Position numbers and translations under genes: made by a program. From the NCBI RefSeq assembly GCF_018305005.1, contig NZ_JAGQEG010000006.1, positions 1 to 64,000 on the forward strand: a stretch of DNA of 64,000 nt. The letters are read 5' to 3'. The stretch is from Collimonas silvisoli. Lineage in GTDB: Bacteria; Pseudomonadota; Gammaproteobacteria; Burkholderiales; Burkholderiaceae_D. The notes under the pieces are model-generated. The model made no database searches. It saw nothing but the letters and a program-made list of their open reading frames with translations, and was not told where the DNA came from. This document shows, in pieces, positions 53,208 to 62,185 of this stretch (positions are counted from its first letter, which is position 1; each line of letters starts with the position of its first letter).

Positions 53208-54293
53208 TTAGTCGAACACTGGCGATTCCACGCCCAGGATCTTGTGCAGTTTTGGCGATGTGGTGGTGTATTGCATGTGGATCTTCTTGTCCGGGAAGAT
53301 GTAGGGCGCAGCGCCGAATGCAGCCAGTGCCGCTTCATGGAAGCCCGACAGGATCAGTTTCTTCTTGCCCGGATAAGTGTTGATGTCACCCACCGCAAAA
53401 ATACCCGGCACATTGGTTTCGAACTTCTCGGTATCGACCACTTTCAATTGCTTGCGCTCGATATCCAGGCCCCACTCAGCGATAGGGCCGAGTTTTGGCG
53501 ACAGGCCGAAGAACACCAGCAGGGTATCCAGCGGCAGGCGGCGGGTCACGCCGTCCGGGCCGGTAACCTTGATTTCGCTCAGTTTGCCGTCCTTGGCTTC
53601 GTGGCCGGTGACCTGGCCGACCAGGAATTGCATTTCGTAAGCTTCGCACATGGCTTTCATCTTGGCGACTGAAGCCGGCGCTGCACGGAACTCTTCGCGA
53701 CGATGCAGCAGCACTACCGATTCCGCCTTGCCGACCAGATCCAGCGCCCAGTCCAGCGCCGAATCGCCGCCGCCGCAGATCACCAGGTTTTTGCCGTGGA
53801 ATTGTGCCGGATCCTTGACCCGATAGAACAGCTGCGTATTGTCGTACTGATCGATGCCCTCGACCTTGATGGTGCGCGGCTGGAACGAGCCGACGCCGGC
53901 GGCGATGAAGATGGTTTTGGTAATGAAACGGGTGCCGGCCGAGGTTTCCAGATCGAAGCGATTGTCTTCGCGGCGCGCTACCAGCGTCACTTCCTGATTC
54001 AGGTGGAAGGTCGGCTCGAACGGTTCGATTTGCTTGAGCAGGTTGTCGGTCAGTTCCTGGCCGGTGCAGACCGGCACCGCCGGGATGTCGTAAATCGGCT
54101 TGTCCGGATACAGTTCAACGCACTGGCCGCCGACCACCGGCAGAGAGTCGATGACGTGGGCCTTGATTTCCAGCAGGCCGAGTTCGAAGACCTGGAACAG
54201 GCCGACCGGACCGGCGCCGACGATGATGGCATCGGTCTCGATCGGCGTGTTGTTGGTGGAGTTGGGTGCTGCAAGCTTGACGTTGGTATCCAT
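53208..54293 (-). CDS. ferredoxin/flavodoxin--NADP+ reductase, thioredoxin-reductase-like type
   Basis: A 361-residue FAD/NADPH flavoprotein with an FAD motif [17 protein letters not shown] (about 26-42) and an NADP motif [20 protein letters not shown] (about 168-187). It lacks the CxxC redox pair of thioredoxin reductase at the middle domain (the region reads [18 protein letters not shown]), which places it with the TrxR-like ferredoxin reductases of Bacillus YumC and Chlorobium type. AGGAATCAG precedes the ATG. Gene for FdxA ferredoxin lies just upstream on the same strand (226-bp gap) and is the natural redox partner. Confidence 0.9.
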   Translation of the reverse strand: MDTNVKLAAPNSTNNTPIETDAIIVGAGPVGLFQVFELGLLEIKAHVIDSLPVVGGQCVELYPDKPIYDIPAVPVCTGQELTDNLLKQIEPFEPTFHLNQEVTLVARREDNRFDLETSAGTRFITKTIFIAAGVGSFQPRTIKVEGIDQYDNTQLFYRVKDPAQFHGKNLVICGGGDSALDWALDLVGKAESVVLLHRREEFRAAPASVAKMKAMCEAYEMQFLVGQVTGHEAKDGKLSEIKVTGPDGVTRRLPLDTLLVFFGLSPKLGPIAEWGLDIERKQLKVVDTEKFETNVPGIFAVGDINTYPGKKKLILSGFHEAALAAFGAAPYIFPDKKIHMQYTTTSPKLHKILGVESPVFD

Positions 54294-54519
54294 GCGACGT
54301 TCTGATTCCTGTTTCAGTTGGGTCCCCCAAAACGCCGTTGCGGTGTGCTAACGATGGCTGCGACGGCGATTGGATTAAAGTTCTCGCGAATTTCTGTCTG
54401 ACGGCGATAGGTGTTGCGCTGTGGCTGGGGGCAATGGCCTGGCTCAAATTGGCGGCTTAGCGCCGCTACTCCATTGGCCGCCATGCGAAGGCGGCCAGGG
54501 TCTAACTTAACGTTGCAAA

Positions 54520-54843
54520 TTAGCGTTGCAAAAATTCTAATTTTTCTTTCACGTCTTTCCATTCATCGGCGTCCGGCAGCGGCGCGACCGTCTTGGTGAT
54601 CGATGGCCAGTGGCGCGACAGGTCTTCATTGATTTTGATGAATTGCTGTTGGTCCGCAGGCACATCTTCTTCAGCGTAGATGGCGTTGACCGGGCATTCG
54701 GCGACGCAGACTGCGCAATCGATGCACTCGTCGGGGTCGATCGACAGGAAATTCGGGCCTTGGCGGAAACAATCAACCGGGCATACATCCACGCAGTCGG
54801 TATAGCGGCAGCGAATGCAGGATTCGGTCACAACGTGGGTCAT
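54520..54843 (-). CDS. fdxA: FdxA-type seven/eight-iron ferredoxin
   Basis: A 107-residue ferredoxin of the Azotobacter FdI type. The first motif is C9-x2-C12-x4-C17-x3-C21P with C25, and the second is CIDCAVCVAECPV. The extra spacing in the first motif is that of a [3Fe-4S] plus [4Fe-4S] protein. The start is MTHVVTESC at 54843; the longer frame to 54921 adds an unrelated basic stretch. It is essential in several Proteobacteria. Its partner reductase is probably the TrxR-like protein immediately downstream. Confidence 0.95.
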   Translation of the reverse strand: MTHVVTESCIRCRYTDCVDVCPVDCFRQGPNFLSIDPDECIDCAVCVAECPVNAIYAEEDVPADQQQFIKINEDLSRHWPSITKTVAPLPDADEWKDVKEKLEFLQR

Positions 54844-55016
54844 AACAACAGTCCTATCTGTAAATTTAATCTTGAAGCGGGTCCTGAAGCAGCTCTTCAG
54901 GCGGCGGGTGTTTTCCAGCAAGCGGCGCTGTTCTACGCACCCTGTCGCAAAGCCTTGTATTTTAAGGTAATTCCGGCTTTCTCACAAACAGCTGTTATAT
55001 AGAATCCATATAAGCA

Positions 55017-55033
55017 AATGTGAAATTCACATT
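55017..55033. promoter_or_regulatory. palindromic operator-like site upstream of the cation-efflux gene
   Basis: AATGTGA-AAT-TCACATT, a perfect 7-bp dyad with a 3-nt centre, lies between fdxA and the CDF gene in an AT-rich stretch containing TATA-like elements (54996-55011). The TGTGA/TCACA arms recall CRP/FNR sites, but the centre is 3 nt, not 6, so another regulator is likelier. Confidence 0.4.
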
Positions 55034-55161
55034 AGCCGCAAACGCCGGTGTTTGATCAGTTTTACCACATCCGGCCGAGGCGTTTTGAGGCGGCAACGGG
55101 ATTGCTTGCATCCACTTGCCAAAATGGCTATCGTGAACGCCTTTGTTGCTACGGAATAATT

Positions 55162-56100
55162 ATGTCATCTCCCTCGGAAAGCCCCATCAAAGCCATTTTT
55201 TATGCCTTGGGCGCGAATGGCGGGATTGCGCTGGCGAAGTTTGCCGCTTCAATCTACACCGGTTCCGGGGCGATGCTGGCCGAAGCCATCCATTCGCTGG
55301 CCGATTGCACCAACCAGGTATTTCTGCTGATCGGCTTGAAAGAAGCCAGGAAGCCGGCAAACGCGTCCCATCCGATGGGTTATGCGCGTGTGGTTTATTT
55401 CTGGGCGATGATGGTGGCGCTATTGCTGTTTTTTGTCGGCGGCGCGTTTTCGGTGATGGAAGGTATCGAACATTTGCAGCATCCGCAGCCGATCAGCACA
55501 CCGTGGATAGCCTTGGGCGTGTTGGGAGTATCGGTGGTGCTGGAAGCATTTTCCCTGCGCGGCGCGATGGTGGAAATCCGCAAGATCTCGCATGGCAAGC
55601 CATTCATGCAATGGTTTCGCGAAACCAGGCAATCGGAACTGATGGTGGTGGCAGGGGAGGATATCGCCGCGCTGGCGGGGCTGGAGCTGGCGTTTGTTGC
55701 TGTGCTGCTGACGGTAGTCACCGGTAATCCGCTGTGGGATGCCTGGGGCACGATCGCGGTTGGCGTGTTGCTGATGATCGTTGCGGTGATGGTGATCCGC
55801 GAAGTCAAAGCCATGGTCACCGGCGAGTCCGCCGCGCCCGAGGTGCATGCCGCCATCAAGGCGCATATCGAGGCCGACGCCGATGTGGCGAGCATCAGGA
55901 ATCTGATCTCGATGCAATGGGGCGAGCAGGTGATGCTTGCGGTGCAAGCCGTGATGCGGCCGCAGCCTTCCGATATAGCGCTGGTCGATGCGATTAACCG
56001 TATCGAGGCCGGGATCCAGCAGCGCTGGCCCCAGGTGCACTGGTGTTTCTTCGAGCCGGATCATGCGGAGCAGGCGTCGGCTGTCGTAGAGACAGCATAA
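55162..56100 (+). CDS. cation diffusion facilitator family transporter
   Basis: A 312-residue CDF protein with about six helices. TM2 carries AEAIHSLADCTNQVFLLIGL (the HxxxD metal site, His/Asp) and TM5 EDIAALAGLELAFVAVLL (the ExxxxAL-type second half-site is altered relative to Zn exporters, with D-A rather than H-V-xD). A C-terminal cytoplasmic domain (about 225-305) completes the architecture. It resembles SLC30A9/ZitB-like members. ATG 55162 is preceded only by a weak GGAATAA. Zn2+, Fe2+ or Mn2+ are the usual substrates. The palindrome at 55017-55033 may be its control site. Confidence 0.88.
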   Translation: MSSPSESPIKAIFYALGANGGIALAKFAASIYTGSGAMLAEAIHSLADCTNQVFLLIGLKEARKPANASHPMGYARVVYFWAMMVALLLFFVGGAFSVMEGIEHLQHPQPISTPWIALGVLGVSVVLEAFSLRGAMVEIRKISHGKPFMQWFRETRQSELMVVAGEDIAALAGLELAFVAVLLTVVTGNPLWDAWGTIAVGVLLMIVAVMVIREVKAMVTGESAAPEVHAAIKAHIEADADVASIRNLISMQWGEQVMLAVQAVMRPQPSDIALVDAINRIEAGIQQRWPQVHWCFFEPDHAEQASAVVETA

Positions 56101-56271
56101 AAAAAACGGGATGACGCGACGAGTACGAAAACATTGTCATGTTGTCATTTTTGCTAAGATGTTCGCCATAAAAGGCTGCTGCCAAGTCGCTGTTGTAAGA
56201 TGCAAGACCGGTTCAGATAATCTCCCAGGTTTCGCCAGCCATTTTTCATCACCGCCCTGTATTCAAATACC

Positions 56272-57465
56272 ATGATCATTACTTCGCTGCTCGATACCGA
56301 TTTGTATAAATTCACGATGATGCAGGTGGTCTTGCATCATTTTCCCGGAGCTGAAGTCGAGTATCGCTACAAATGCCGCAACCAGGGCGCTGACCTGCGG
56401 CCCTACGTCGATGAAATCCGCGACGAAATTGCCGGCCTGTGCCGTTTACGGTTTCAGGAACAGGAACTGGCTTATATGAGCAGCATGCGCTTCTTCAAAA
56501 GCGATTTCATCGATTTCCTCAGTCTGTTTCATCTGCAGCAAAAGTACATCAGCGTGCAGCCATCGGCGGCCGACAACGGTGAAATCGATATCGTGGTCAA
56601 GGGGCCGTGGCTGCATACCATCCTGTTTGAAGTGCCGGTGCTGGCGATCGTCAACGAAGTCTATTTCCGCGCGACCCAAACCGCGCCGGATCATGCCGAA
56701 GGGCGCCGGCGCTTACAGAGCAAGATGGCTCTGATTCGCGACGATGCCGCCATGGCTGGCTGCAAAATAGCCGACTACGGCACGCGCCGCCGTTTTTCGC
56801 GCAGTTGGCACGAGGAGGTGGTGCAGACTTTGCAGCGCGATTTCGCACAGCATCTGGTCGGCACTTCCAACGTTTATTTCGCCATGAAATACGGCATGAT
56901 GCCGCTCGGCACGATGGCGCACGAGTATTTGCAAGCCTGCCAGTCGCTCGGCCCGCGGCTGCGCGATTCGCAGATTTTCGGATTTGAGATGTGGGCCAAG
57001 GAATATCGCGGCGATCTCGGGATTGCCCTGTCCGACGTCTACGGCATGGCGGCATTCCTGCGCGACTTCGATTTGTATTTCTGCAAATTGTTCGACGGTG
57101 CGCGCCACGATTCCGGCGATCCTGTCGAATGGGGCGAGCGCTTGATCAAGCATTATCAGGACAATCGCGTCGATCCCTCCACCAAAACCCTGGTGTTTTC
57201 CGATAGCCTGGATTTCGGCAAGGTCAATGAACTGTATCTGCGTTTCAAGGACAGGACCCGGGTGGCCTTCGGCGTCGGCACCAACCTGACCAACGATCTG
57301 GGTTACACGCCATTGCAGATCGTCATGAAGATGGTGCGCTGTAACGGCCAGCCGGTCGCCAAATTGTCGGATACGCCGTCCAAGAATATGTGCGACGACC
57401 AGGCCTATCTGAATTACCTGCGCCAGGTTTTCGAAATCGCCGGCCCGCTTGACGCAGCGGTTTAG
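56272..57465 (+). CDS. pncB: nicotinate phosphoribosyltransferase
   Basis: 397 residues, standard for PncB. It makes nicotinate mononucleotide from nicotinate and PRPP in NAD salvage. [32 protein letters not shown] opens the protein, [16 protein letters not shown] holds the phosphorylated His (about residue 182), and [10 protein letters not shown] with [10 protein letters not shown] forms the PRPP site. No regulatory hairpin (NiaR or riboswitch) is evident upstream, only an imperfect TTGTCAT direct repeat around 56134-56147. Confidence 0.96.
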   Translation: MIITSLLDTDLYKFTMMQVVLHHFPGAEVEYRYKCRNQGADLRPYVDEIRDEIAGLCRLRFQEQELAYMSSMRFFKSDFIDFLSLFHLQQKYISVQPSAADNGEIDIVVKGPWLHTILFEVPVLAIVNEVYFRATQTAPDHAEGRRRLQSKMALIRDDAAMAGCKIADYGTRRRFSRSWHEEVVQTLQRDFAQHLVGTSNVYFAMKYGMMPLGTMAHEYLQACQSLGPRLRDSQIFGFEMWAKEYRGDLGIALSDVYGMAAFLRDFDLYFCKLFDGARHDSGDPVEWGERLIKHYQDNRVDPSTKTLVFSDSLDFGKVNELYLRFKDRTRVAFGVGTNLTNDLGYTPLQIVMKMVRCNGQPVAKLSDTPSKNMCDDQAYLNYLRQVFEIAGPLDAAV

Positions 57466-57577
57466 CGTGTGGTGTCTTTGTTATTTATCCGATATTGTTT
57501 TCAGAATAAAATAGTGCGCTGTCTTGGTTGCATACCCAGTTGCACACCCAATCGATAACCTTATCCGGAAGATCCCA

Positions 57578-58987
57578 TTGCATAAAAAAGCACTCGCACT
57601 CTTGATCGCCTTCCTGCCTGTAGCGGCGCAGGCCGCAGAACTGGAAGGAGCCCAATTGTCGATCTGGTGGGGCGTGCCTTTTATCGGTTTGCTGCTGTCG
57701 ATTGCGCTTGGCCCCTTGTTGGCGCCTACCTTCTGGCACGATCATTTCGGCAAGATTTCGGTGGCTTGGTCGCTGGCTTTCGTGCTTCCATGTGCGCTGG
57801 AATTTGGTGTGCCGACCGCGGCTGCCGGCGTGGTGCATGCTTTCCTGGCAGAGTATTTCCCCTTCATTATTTTATTGACCGCCTTGTTCGTGGTGGCGGG
57901 CGGGATTTGTCTGCGCGGCCATTTGCGCGGCACGCCTGCCATGAATACCGGCTTGCTGGCGCTGGGCACCGTGCTGGCCAGTCTGATGGGGACCACCGGT
58001 GCGGCAATGCTGCTGATCCGGCCGGTGATCAATGCCAATGAAAATCGCAGGCATACGGTGCACATCATCGTGTTTTTCATTTTCCTGGTGGCCAACGCCG
58101 GCGGCGCATTGACTCCTCTGGGTGATCCGCCGCTTTTTTTAGGCTTCCTGAAAGGTGTCGATTTTTCCTGGACCTTTAAAAATATCTTCGGCCAAACCAT
58201 GTTCATGTGGGGTGCGCTGCTGGTGATTTTCTATTTCCTCGATAATTATTATTTCCATGCAAAAGGCGAAGAATTGCCACCCAGGCCGGAACCGGCGCAA
58301 CCGGGCGTCAAGCTGCATTTCGAAGGCAAATTCAACTTTGTATTGCTGGCGATCGTAGTGTTGCTGGTGCTGATGAGCGGTTTCTGGAAGCCGGGAATCA
58401 GCTATGACATCTACGGCACCAAGGTGGCGTTGCAGGATCTGCTGCGCGATAGCTTGCTGGTCCTGGTGATTCTGGCCTCGCTCTGGCTGACTCCCAAAGC
58501 GGCCCGTGACGGCAATGATTTCAGCTGGGGGCCGATCCTTGAAGTGGCCAAATTGTTTGCCGGGATTTTCGTCACCATCGCGCCGGTGATCGCCATGCTG
58601 CGCGCCGGCGAGCATGGCGCTTTCGGTCTGGTGGTCAGCGCGGTCACCGGCGCCGACGGCCAACCCAACAACGCCATGTATTTCTGGGCCACCGGCGTAC
58701 TCTCGTCTTTCCTCGATAATGCGCCAACCTACCTGGTGTTCTTCAATACGGCATCCGGCGATGCGCTTGAGCTGATGACCAAGCTGGCAGCGACGCTGGC
58801 GGCGATTTCCTGCGGCGCGGTGTTCATGGGCGCCAACAGCTATATCGGCAATGCGCCGAACCTGATGGTGAAAGCCATCGCTGAAGAGCGTGGTATCAAG
58901 ATGCCGTCTTTCTTCGGTTATATGGCGTGGGCCTGCGTGGTGCTGCTGCCTTTGTTTGCTGTGATGACCTTGATTTTTTTCCGCTAA
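57578..58987 (+). CDS. sodium:proton antiporter (NhaD/ArsB-like permease family)
   Basis: A 469-residue membrane protein. A cleavable-looking signal (residues 1-20, ending VAAQAA) is followed by 11-12 hydrophobic helices. LGTVLASLMGTTGAAMLLIRPVINAN (about 128-153) and a late SSFLDNAPTYLVFFN block are the paired re-entrant motifs of IT-superfamily Na+/H+ antiporters. The gap between pncB and it has no other start; TTG 57578, preceded by GGAAGA, gives the best N-terminus. The next gene follows 10 bp later. Ion selectivity cannot be read from the sequence, and citrate-type transport is a remote alternative. Confidence 0.85.
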   Translation: MHKKALALLIAFLPVAAQAAELEGAQLSIWWGVPFIGLLLSIALGPLLAPTFWHDHFGKISVAWSLAFVLPCALEFGVPTAAAGVVHAFLAEYFPFIILLTALFVVAGGICLRGHLRGTPAMNTGLLALGTVLASLMGTTGAAMLLIRPVINANENRRHTVHIIVFFIFLVANAGGALTPLGDPPLFLGFLKGVDFSWTFKNIFGQTMFMWGALLVIFYFLDNYYFHAKGEELPPRPEPAQPGVKLHFEGKFNFVLLAIVVLLVLMSGFWKPGISYDIYGTKVALQDLLRDSLLVLVILASLWLTPKAARDGNDFSWGPILEVAKLFAGIFVTIAPVIAMLRAGEHGAFGLVVSAVTGADGQPNNAMYFWATGVLSSFLDNAPTYLVFFNTASGDALELMTKLAATLAAISCGAVFMGANSYIGNAPNLMVKAIAEERGIKMPSFFGYMAWACVVLLPLFAVMTLIFFR

Positions 58988-58997
58988 GGGTGTGAAT

Positions 58998-60002
58998 ATG
59001 AAACCCAAGATATTGATGGCTAGAGCAGTATTCCCAGAAGTGATCACGAGATTGCAACAGCACTTCGAAGTGGAAAGCAACCAGGAAGACCGCATCTTCA
59101 GCGCTGCCGAACTGGCGGAAAAACTGCGTGACAAGGATGGCGTGATCGCCACCGCCAGCGAACGCATTTCAGCTGAATTACTGCAGGCCAGCCCGCGCCT
59201 GAAGGCAGTGTGCAATCAGGCCGTCGGTTATAACAATATCGATGTTGCCGCGGCCACCAAGGCCGGGGTGATGGTGACCAATACGCCCGACGTATTGAAT
59301 GAGACCACCGCCGATTTCGGCTGGGCCTTGCTGATGGCCACCGCGCGCCGGGTGACGGAAGCCGAGCACTGGCTACGCGCCGGACACTGGAAGCAATGGC
59401 GTTACGATAGTTTTCTCGGCGCCGACGTGCATGGCGCTACGCTGGGCATCATCGGCATGGGACGCATCGGCCAGGCGATTGCGCGGCGTTCCTTGGGATT
59501 CGATATGCAAGTGCTGTATCACAATCGTTCACGCCTGTCGCCCGAGCTGGAAGTGCGCGCCAACCAGGCCCGTTATGTCAGCAAGGAAGAATTGCTGGCA
59601 GCGGCCGATCATGTGATTCTGGTGCTGCCGTATTCGAAAGAATCGCACCATACCATCGCTGCTGCCGAGCTGGCTTTGATGAAACCGGGCGCGACCCTGG
59701 TCAATCTGGCGCGCGGCGGCATCGTTGACGATCTGGCGCTGATCGCCGCATTGCGTGACAAGAAAATCGCCGCTGCCGGACTCGATGTATTCGAGAATGA
59801 ACCGGCGCTGCATCCGGATTTCCTGGGATTGTCGAATGTGGTGCTGACGCCGCATATTGCCAGCGCTTCCGAGCCTACCCGGCGGGCGATGGCCGAGTGC
59901 GCGGCGGATAACCTGCTGGCGGCGTTGCTGCCGACGGCAGAGCGGAAATGGCCGCCGAACCTGCTCAATCCTGAAGTGCTGGGCCGGGTTACCTTAAGTT
60001 AA
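58998..60002 (+). CDS. ghrB: D-2-hydroxyacid dehydrogenase (GhrB/glyoxylate-2-ketogluconate reductase type)
   Basis: A 334-residue NAD(P)-dependent reductase of the D-isomer family. The nucleotide motif is LGIIGMGRIGQAIARR (about 149-164). The catalytic Arg is in NLARGGIVDD (about 236-245), the Glu in DVFENEPALHP, and the His in LTPHIASAS. It reduces glyoxylate, hydroxypyruvate or 2-keto-gluconate. Specificity is not settled by the motifs. ATG 58998 follows AAGGGTG; the upstream GTG at 58992 is less likely. Hydroxypyruvate reduction could connect to the serine and glycine metabolism in this window, but the gene is far from that cluster. Confidence 0.88.
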   Translation: MKPKILMARAVFPEVITRLQQHFEVESNQEDRIFSAAELAEKLRDKDGVIATASERISAELLQASPRLKAVCNQAVGYNNIDVAAATKAGVMVTNTPDVLNETTADFGWALLMATARRVTEAEHWLRAGHWKQWRYDSFLGADVHGATLGIIGMGRIGQAIARRSLGFDMQVLYHNRSRLSPELEVRANQARYVSKEELLAAADHVILVLPYSKESHHTIAAAELALMKPGATLVNLARGGIVDDLALIAALRDKKIAAAGLDVFENEPALHPDFLGLSNVVLTPHIASASEPTRRAMAECAADNLLAALLPTAERKWPPNLLNPEVLGRVTLS

Positions 60003-60020
60003 GCCGGCCCACAATCTGCC

Positions 60021-60275
60021 TTAGTCTTTCAGGCTTTCGACCAGGTCGATGTATTCCTGCTGTGCGGTTTCCTTGGAACTGCCTTTCAATTCGTTCCAGG
60101 CGTCCCATTTGGCGCGGCCGACAAAATCCGTCATGCCTGGGCGCTCGCCTTGCACGTCGCCGCTGCTGCCCTGTTTAAACAGCGCATACATTTTCAACAT
60201 GGTCATGTTGTCGGGACGCTCGCTCAATGTCTTGGAGTCGGCCTGGGCTTGTTCGAATTGGGCTTGGAGGGTCAT
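60021..60275 (-). CDS. acyl-CoA-binding protein
   Basis: An 84-residue ACBP with the complete fold signature: TLQAQFEQAQADSKTLSERPDNMTMLKMYALFKQGSSGDVQGERPG (about 2-47), YALFKQ with KQ of the acyl-CoA phosphate site, and AKWDAWNELKGSSKETAQQEYI. It binds long-chain acyl-CoA esters in the cytoplasm. It is a well-conserved small gene in Burkholderiales. It converges on ghrB with an 18-bp gap. Partner acyl-CoA enzymes in the window are the ligase at 43578 and the SDR at 45276, but they are 15 kb away. Confidence 0.92.
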   Translation of the reverse strand: MTLQAQFEQAQADSKTLSERPDNMTMLKMYALFKQGSSGDVQGERPGMTDFVGRAKWDAWNELKGSSKETAQQEYIDLVESLKD

Positions 60276-60315
60276 CGGAGTCTCGTATAAGTATCAGTAG
60301 ATGGAAAAAAACGAA

Positions 60316-60528
60316 TCAATCGGCAACCGCGCCGACTACCGCCGAACCCGCTTTAACGGTGCCTTCTACCACGGTAGAGGCAACCCCCACCGCGGCGCTG
60401 CCGACGCTGACGCCGGCGCTGACTACACTGCTGGTGACGCTGACGACGGTACAGCCGGCGAACAGCGGCAGCGTCACCAGCAACGACGCCATACGGCGTG
60501 AATACAAGACAAATACAGATAATTTCAT
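60316..60528 (-). CDS. small low-complexity lipoprotein
   Basis: A 70-residue protein with a hydrophobic start and lipobox-like LFAGC (Cys25). The mature 45 residues consist almost only of Val, Ser, Ala, Gly and Thr in short amphipathic repeats (for example VSAGVSVGSAAVGVAS). The pattern is that of the NF038104-like lipoproteins found in many Burkholderiales genomes, an identification from memory. Start choice between 60528 and 60492 is open, as neither has a good ribosome site. It lies between the ACBP and FKBP genes on the same strand. Function unknown. Confidence 0.65.
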   Translation of the reverse strand: MKLSVFVLYSRRMASLLVTLPLFAGCTVVSVTSSVVSAGVSVGSAAVGVASTVVEGTVKAGSAVVGAVAD

Positions 60529-60579
60529 CGGGCGGCCGTTGCGGGTAGGGGGAGCGTAGGGGAGCTTGGCAGGGGCTGC

Positions 60580-60936
60580 TTATACGCCCAGCAGTTCAAC
60601 TTCAAAAATCAGGGTAGCGTTGGGCGGAATCACGCCACCGGCGCCGCGTGGGCCATAACCCAGCGCTGGCGGAATGATCAGCTTGCGCACGCCGCCGATT
60701 TTCATGCCTTGTACGCCTTCGTCCCAGCCTTTGATGACATGGCCTGCGCCCAGCGGGAATTCGAACGGGTCGCCGCGATCCTTGCTGGAATCAAACTTCT
60801 TGCCGGCGCTGCCATCCGAGTTTTGCAACCAACCGGTGTAATGCACGGTCACGTGATCGCCTGCTTTGGCTTCAGCGCCGTTGCCAAGGTTGATATCTTC
60901 AAACTGCAGGCCGGAAACGGTAGTGGTGGTCGACAT
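60580..60936 (-). CDS. FKBP-type peptidyl-prolyl cis-trans isomerase
   Basis: A 118-residue stand-alone cytoplasmic FKBP. Active-site elements are VHYTGWLQNSDGSAGKKFDSSKDRGDPFEFPLGAGHVIKGWDEGVQGMKIGG (about 31-82), with Tyr32, Asp-rich FDSS, the VIKGWDEG segment, and GYGPRGAGGVIPPNATLIFEVELL. It speeds proline isomerisation in protein folding. The size matches FkbP-type short FKBPs in Neisseria and Burkholderia, without a signal peptide. It is monocistronic by appearance. Confidence 0.94.
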   Translation of the reverse strand: MSTTTTVSGLQFEDINLGNGAEAKAGDHVTVHYTGWLQNSDGSAGKKFDSSKDRGDPFEFPLGAGHVIKGWDEGVQGMKIGGVRKLIIPPALGYGPRGAGGVIPPNATLIFEVELLGV

Positions 60937-61168
60937 GGGAGTCCTTTTCTAAATAATCATCAATGTAGGGCAGCGATCGAGAGTCACCGCAGCGTGGCGA
61001 TTTGCTCTGTCCTGCCAGAGTAGTGCAGTGTAAACCAAAAACCGGCCGGCAACCCGTGCTGGAAGGCAATTCCAGCAGTGTTTCGCCATGGCCGGCTAAC
61101 GTCATTTAAATCGATGGTGGCCATTCATGCGCGGTAAAATAGCCGTTTTCGCTTTTCAGAGTTTTGTT

Positions 61169-62185
61169 ATGCCTGTATTTGTTCGCCGTTCCGTTGTGGC
61201 CGCTTGCGGCTTGTTGACTGCATTCTCCACTTTTGCGGCAGAGCCTGGCGCCGTAACGTCTGTTCCGTCTGCCTCTGCCAACGCTAATACAGTGGTTGTA
61301 CTGAATTCGCGCGACGCCACCATTACTTTGCTGGACCAAGCAACTTACAAGGAAATCGGTACTTTCCCGGTCGGCAAGGAGCCGCATCACCTGATGCCGA
61401 CGCCGGACAACAAATCGCTGATCGTGGCCGCCGCTACCGGCGATTCGCTGCTGTTCCTGGACCCGAAAAGCGGCCAGATCCAGAGCCAGGTGAAGGATAT
61501 TGTCGATCCTTATCAAATCGGCTTTTCGCCCAACCAGAAATGGTTTATCGCCAACGGCCTGCGTCTCGACCGCATAGATATCTACGGTTACGACGGCAAG
61601 AACCTGAAACTGGCCAAGCGCCTGCCGCTGCCGGCCATGCCTAGCCACATGGCGTTCACCGCCGACAGCGGGCTGGCTTTCATCAGCCTGCAAGGCAGCG
61701 ATGAACTGGCCGCGGTCGATCTGGCTACGCAACAGGTGAAGTGGACCATGCCGGTCGGCAAGCAGCCGGCCGGCGTATACATGACGCCCGATAACAAGTA
61801 TTTGCTGGTAGGCGTGATGGGTAGCGATTATGTTGCCGTGATTGATTGGCGCACGCAAAAAATCATCAAGAAAATCAAGACCGGCGACGGCGCCCATAAT
61901 TTCCGGCCGCAGGGCGACAATCGCCATCTGTTCGTCTCCAACCGGGTTGCCGGCACCATCAATGTGCTCGATTTGAACACGCTGGAAAGCGTCGGCAGTA
62001 TCGCCGTTCCGGGCGGTCCGGATTGCATGGAAGTGACGGCGGACGGCAAAACCATGTGGGTCACCCAGCGCTGGCTGAAGAGGGTTTCGGTAGTTGATCT
62101 GACGACAGGTAAAGTGATCAAGACGATTCCGGTGGGGCGCTCGCCGCACGGCATCTATTTCAATAATCGCGCTTCTGAATTGTGA
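61169..62185 (+). CDS. YVTN-type periplasmic seven-bladed beta-propeller protein
   Basis: A 338-residue precursor with signal peptide 1-23 (ending FSTFAA). The mature protein is a run of about seven YVTN/NHL-like blades, each with a pattern such as VGKEPHHLMPTPDNKSLIVAA, VGKQPAGVYMTPDNKYLLVG, VPGGPDCMEVTADGKTMWV and VGRSPHGIYFN, spaced about 42-45 residues. ATG 61169 gives the best signal peptide; ATG 61127 would add 14 residues. The stop overlaps the polysaccharide deacetylase start. Proteins of this group accompany surface-polysaccharide or quinoprotein systems; its role with the deacetylase and hydroxylase downstream is unknown. Confidence 0.86.
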   Translation: MPVFVRRSVVAACGLLTAFSTFAAEPGAVTSVPSASANANTVVVLNSRDATITLLDQATYKEIGTFPVGKEPHHLMPTPDNKSLIVAAATGDSLLFLDPKSGQIQSQVKDIVDPYQIGFSPNQKWFIANGLRLDRIDIYGYDGKNLKLAKRLPLPAMPSHMAFTADSGLAFISLQGSDELAAVDLATQQVKWTMPVGKQPAGVYMTPDNKYLLVGVMGSDYVAVIDWRTQKIIKKIKTGDGAHNFRPQGDNRHLFVSNRVAGTINVLDLNTLESVGSIAVPGGPDCMEVTADGKTMWVTQRWLKRVSVVDLTTGKVIKTIPVGRSPHGIYFNNRASEL

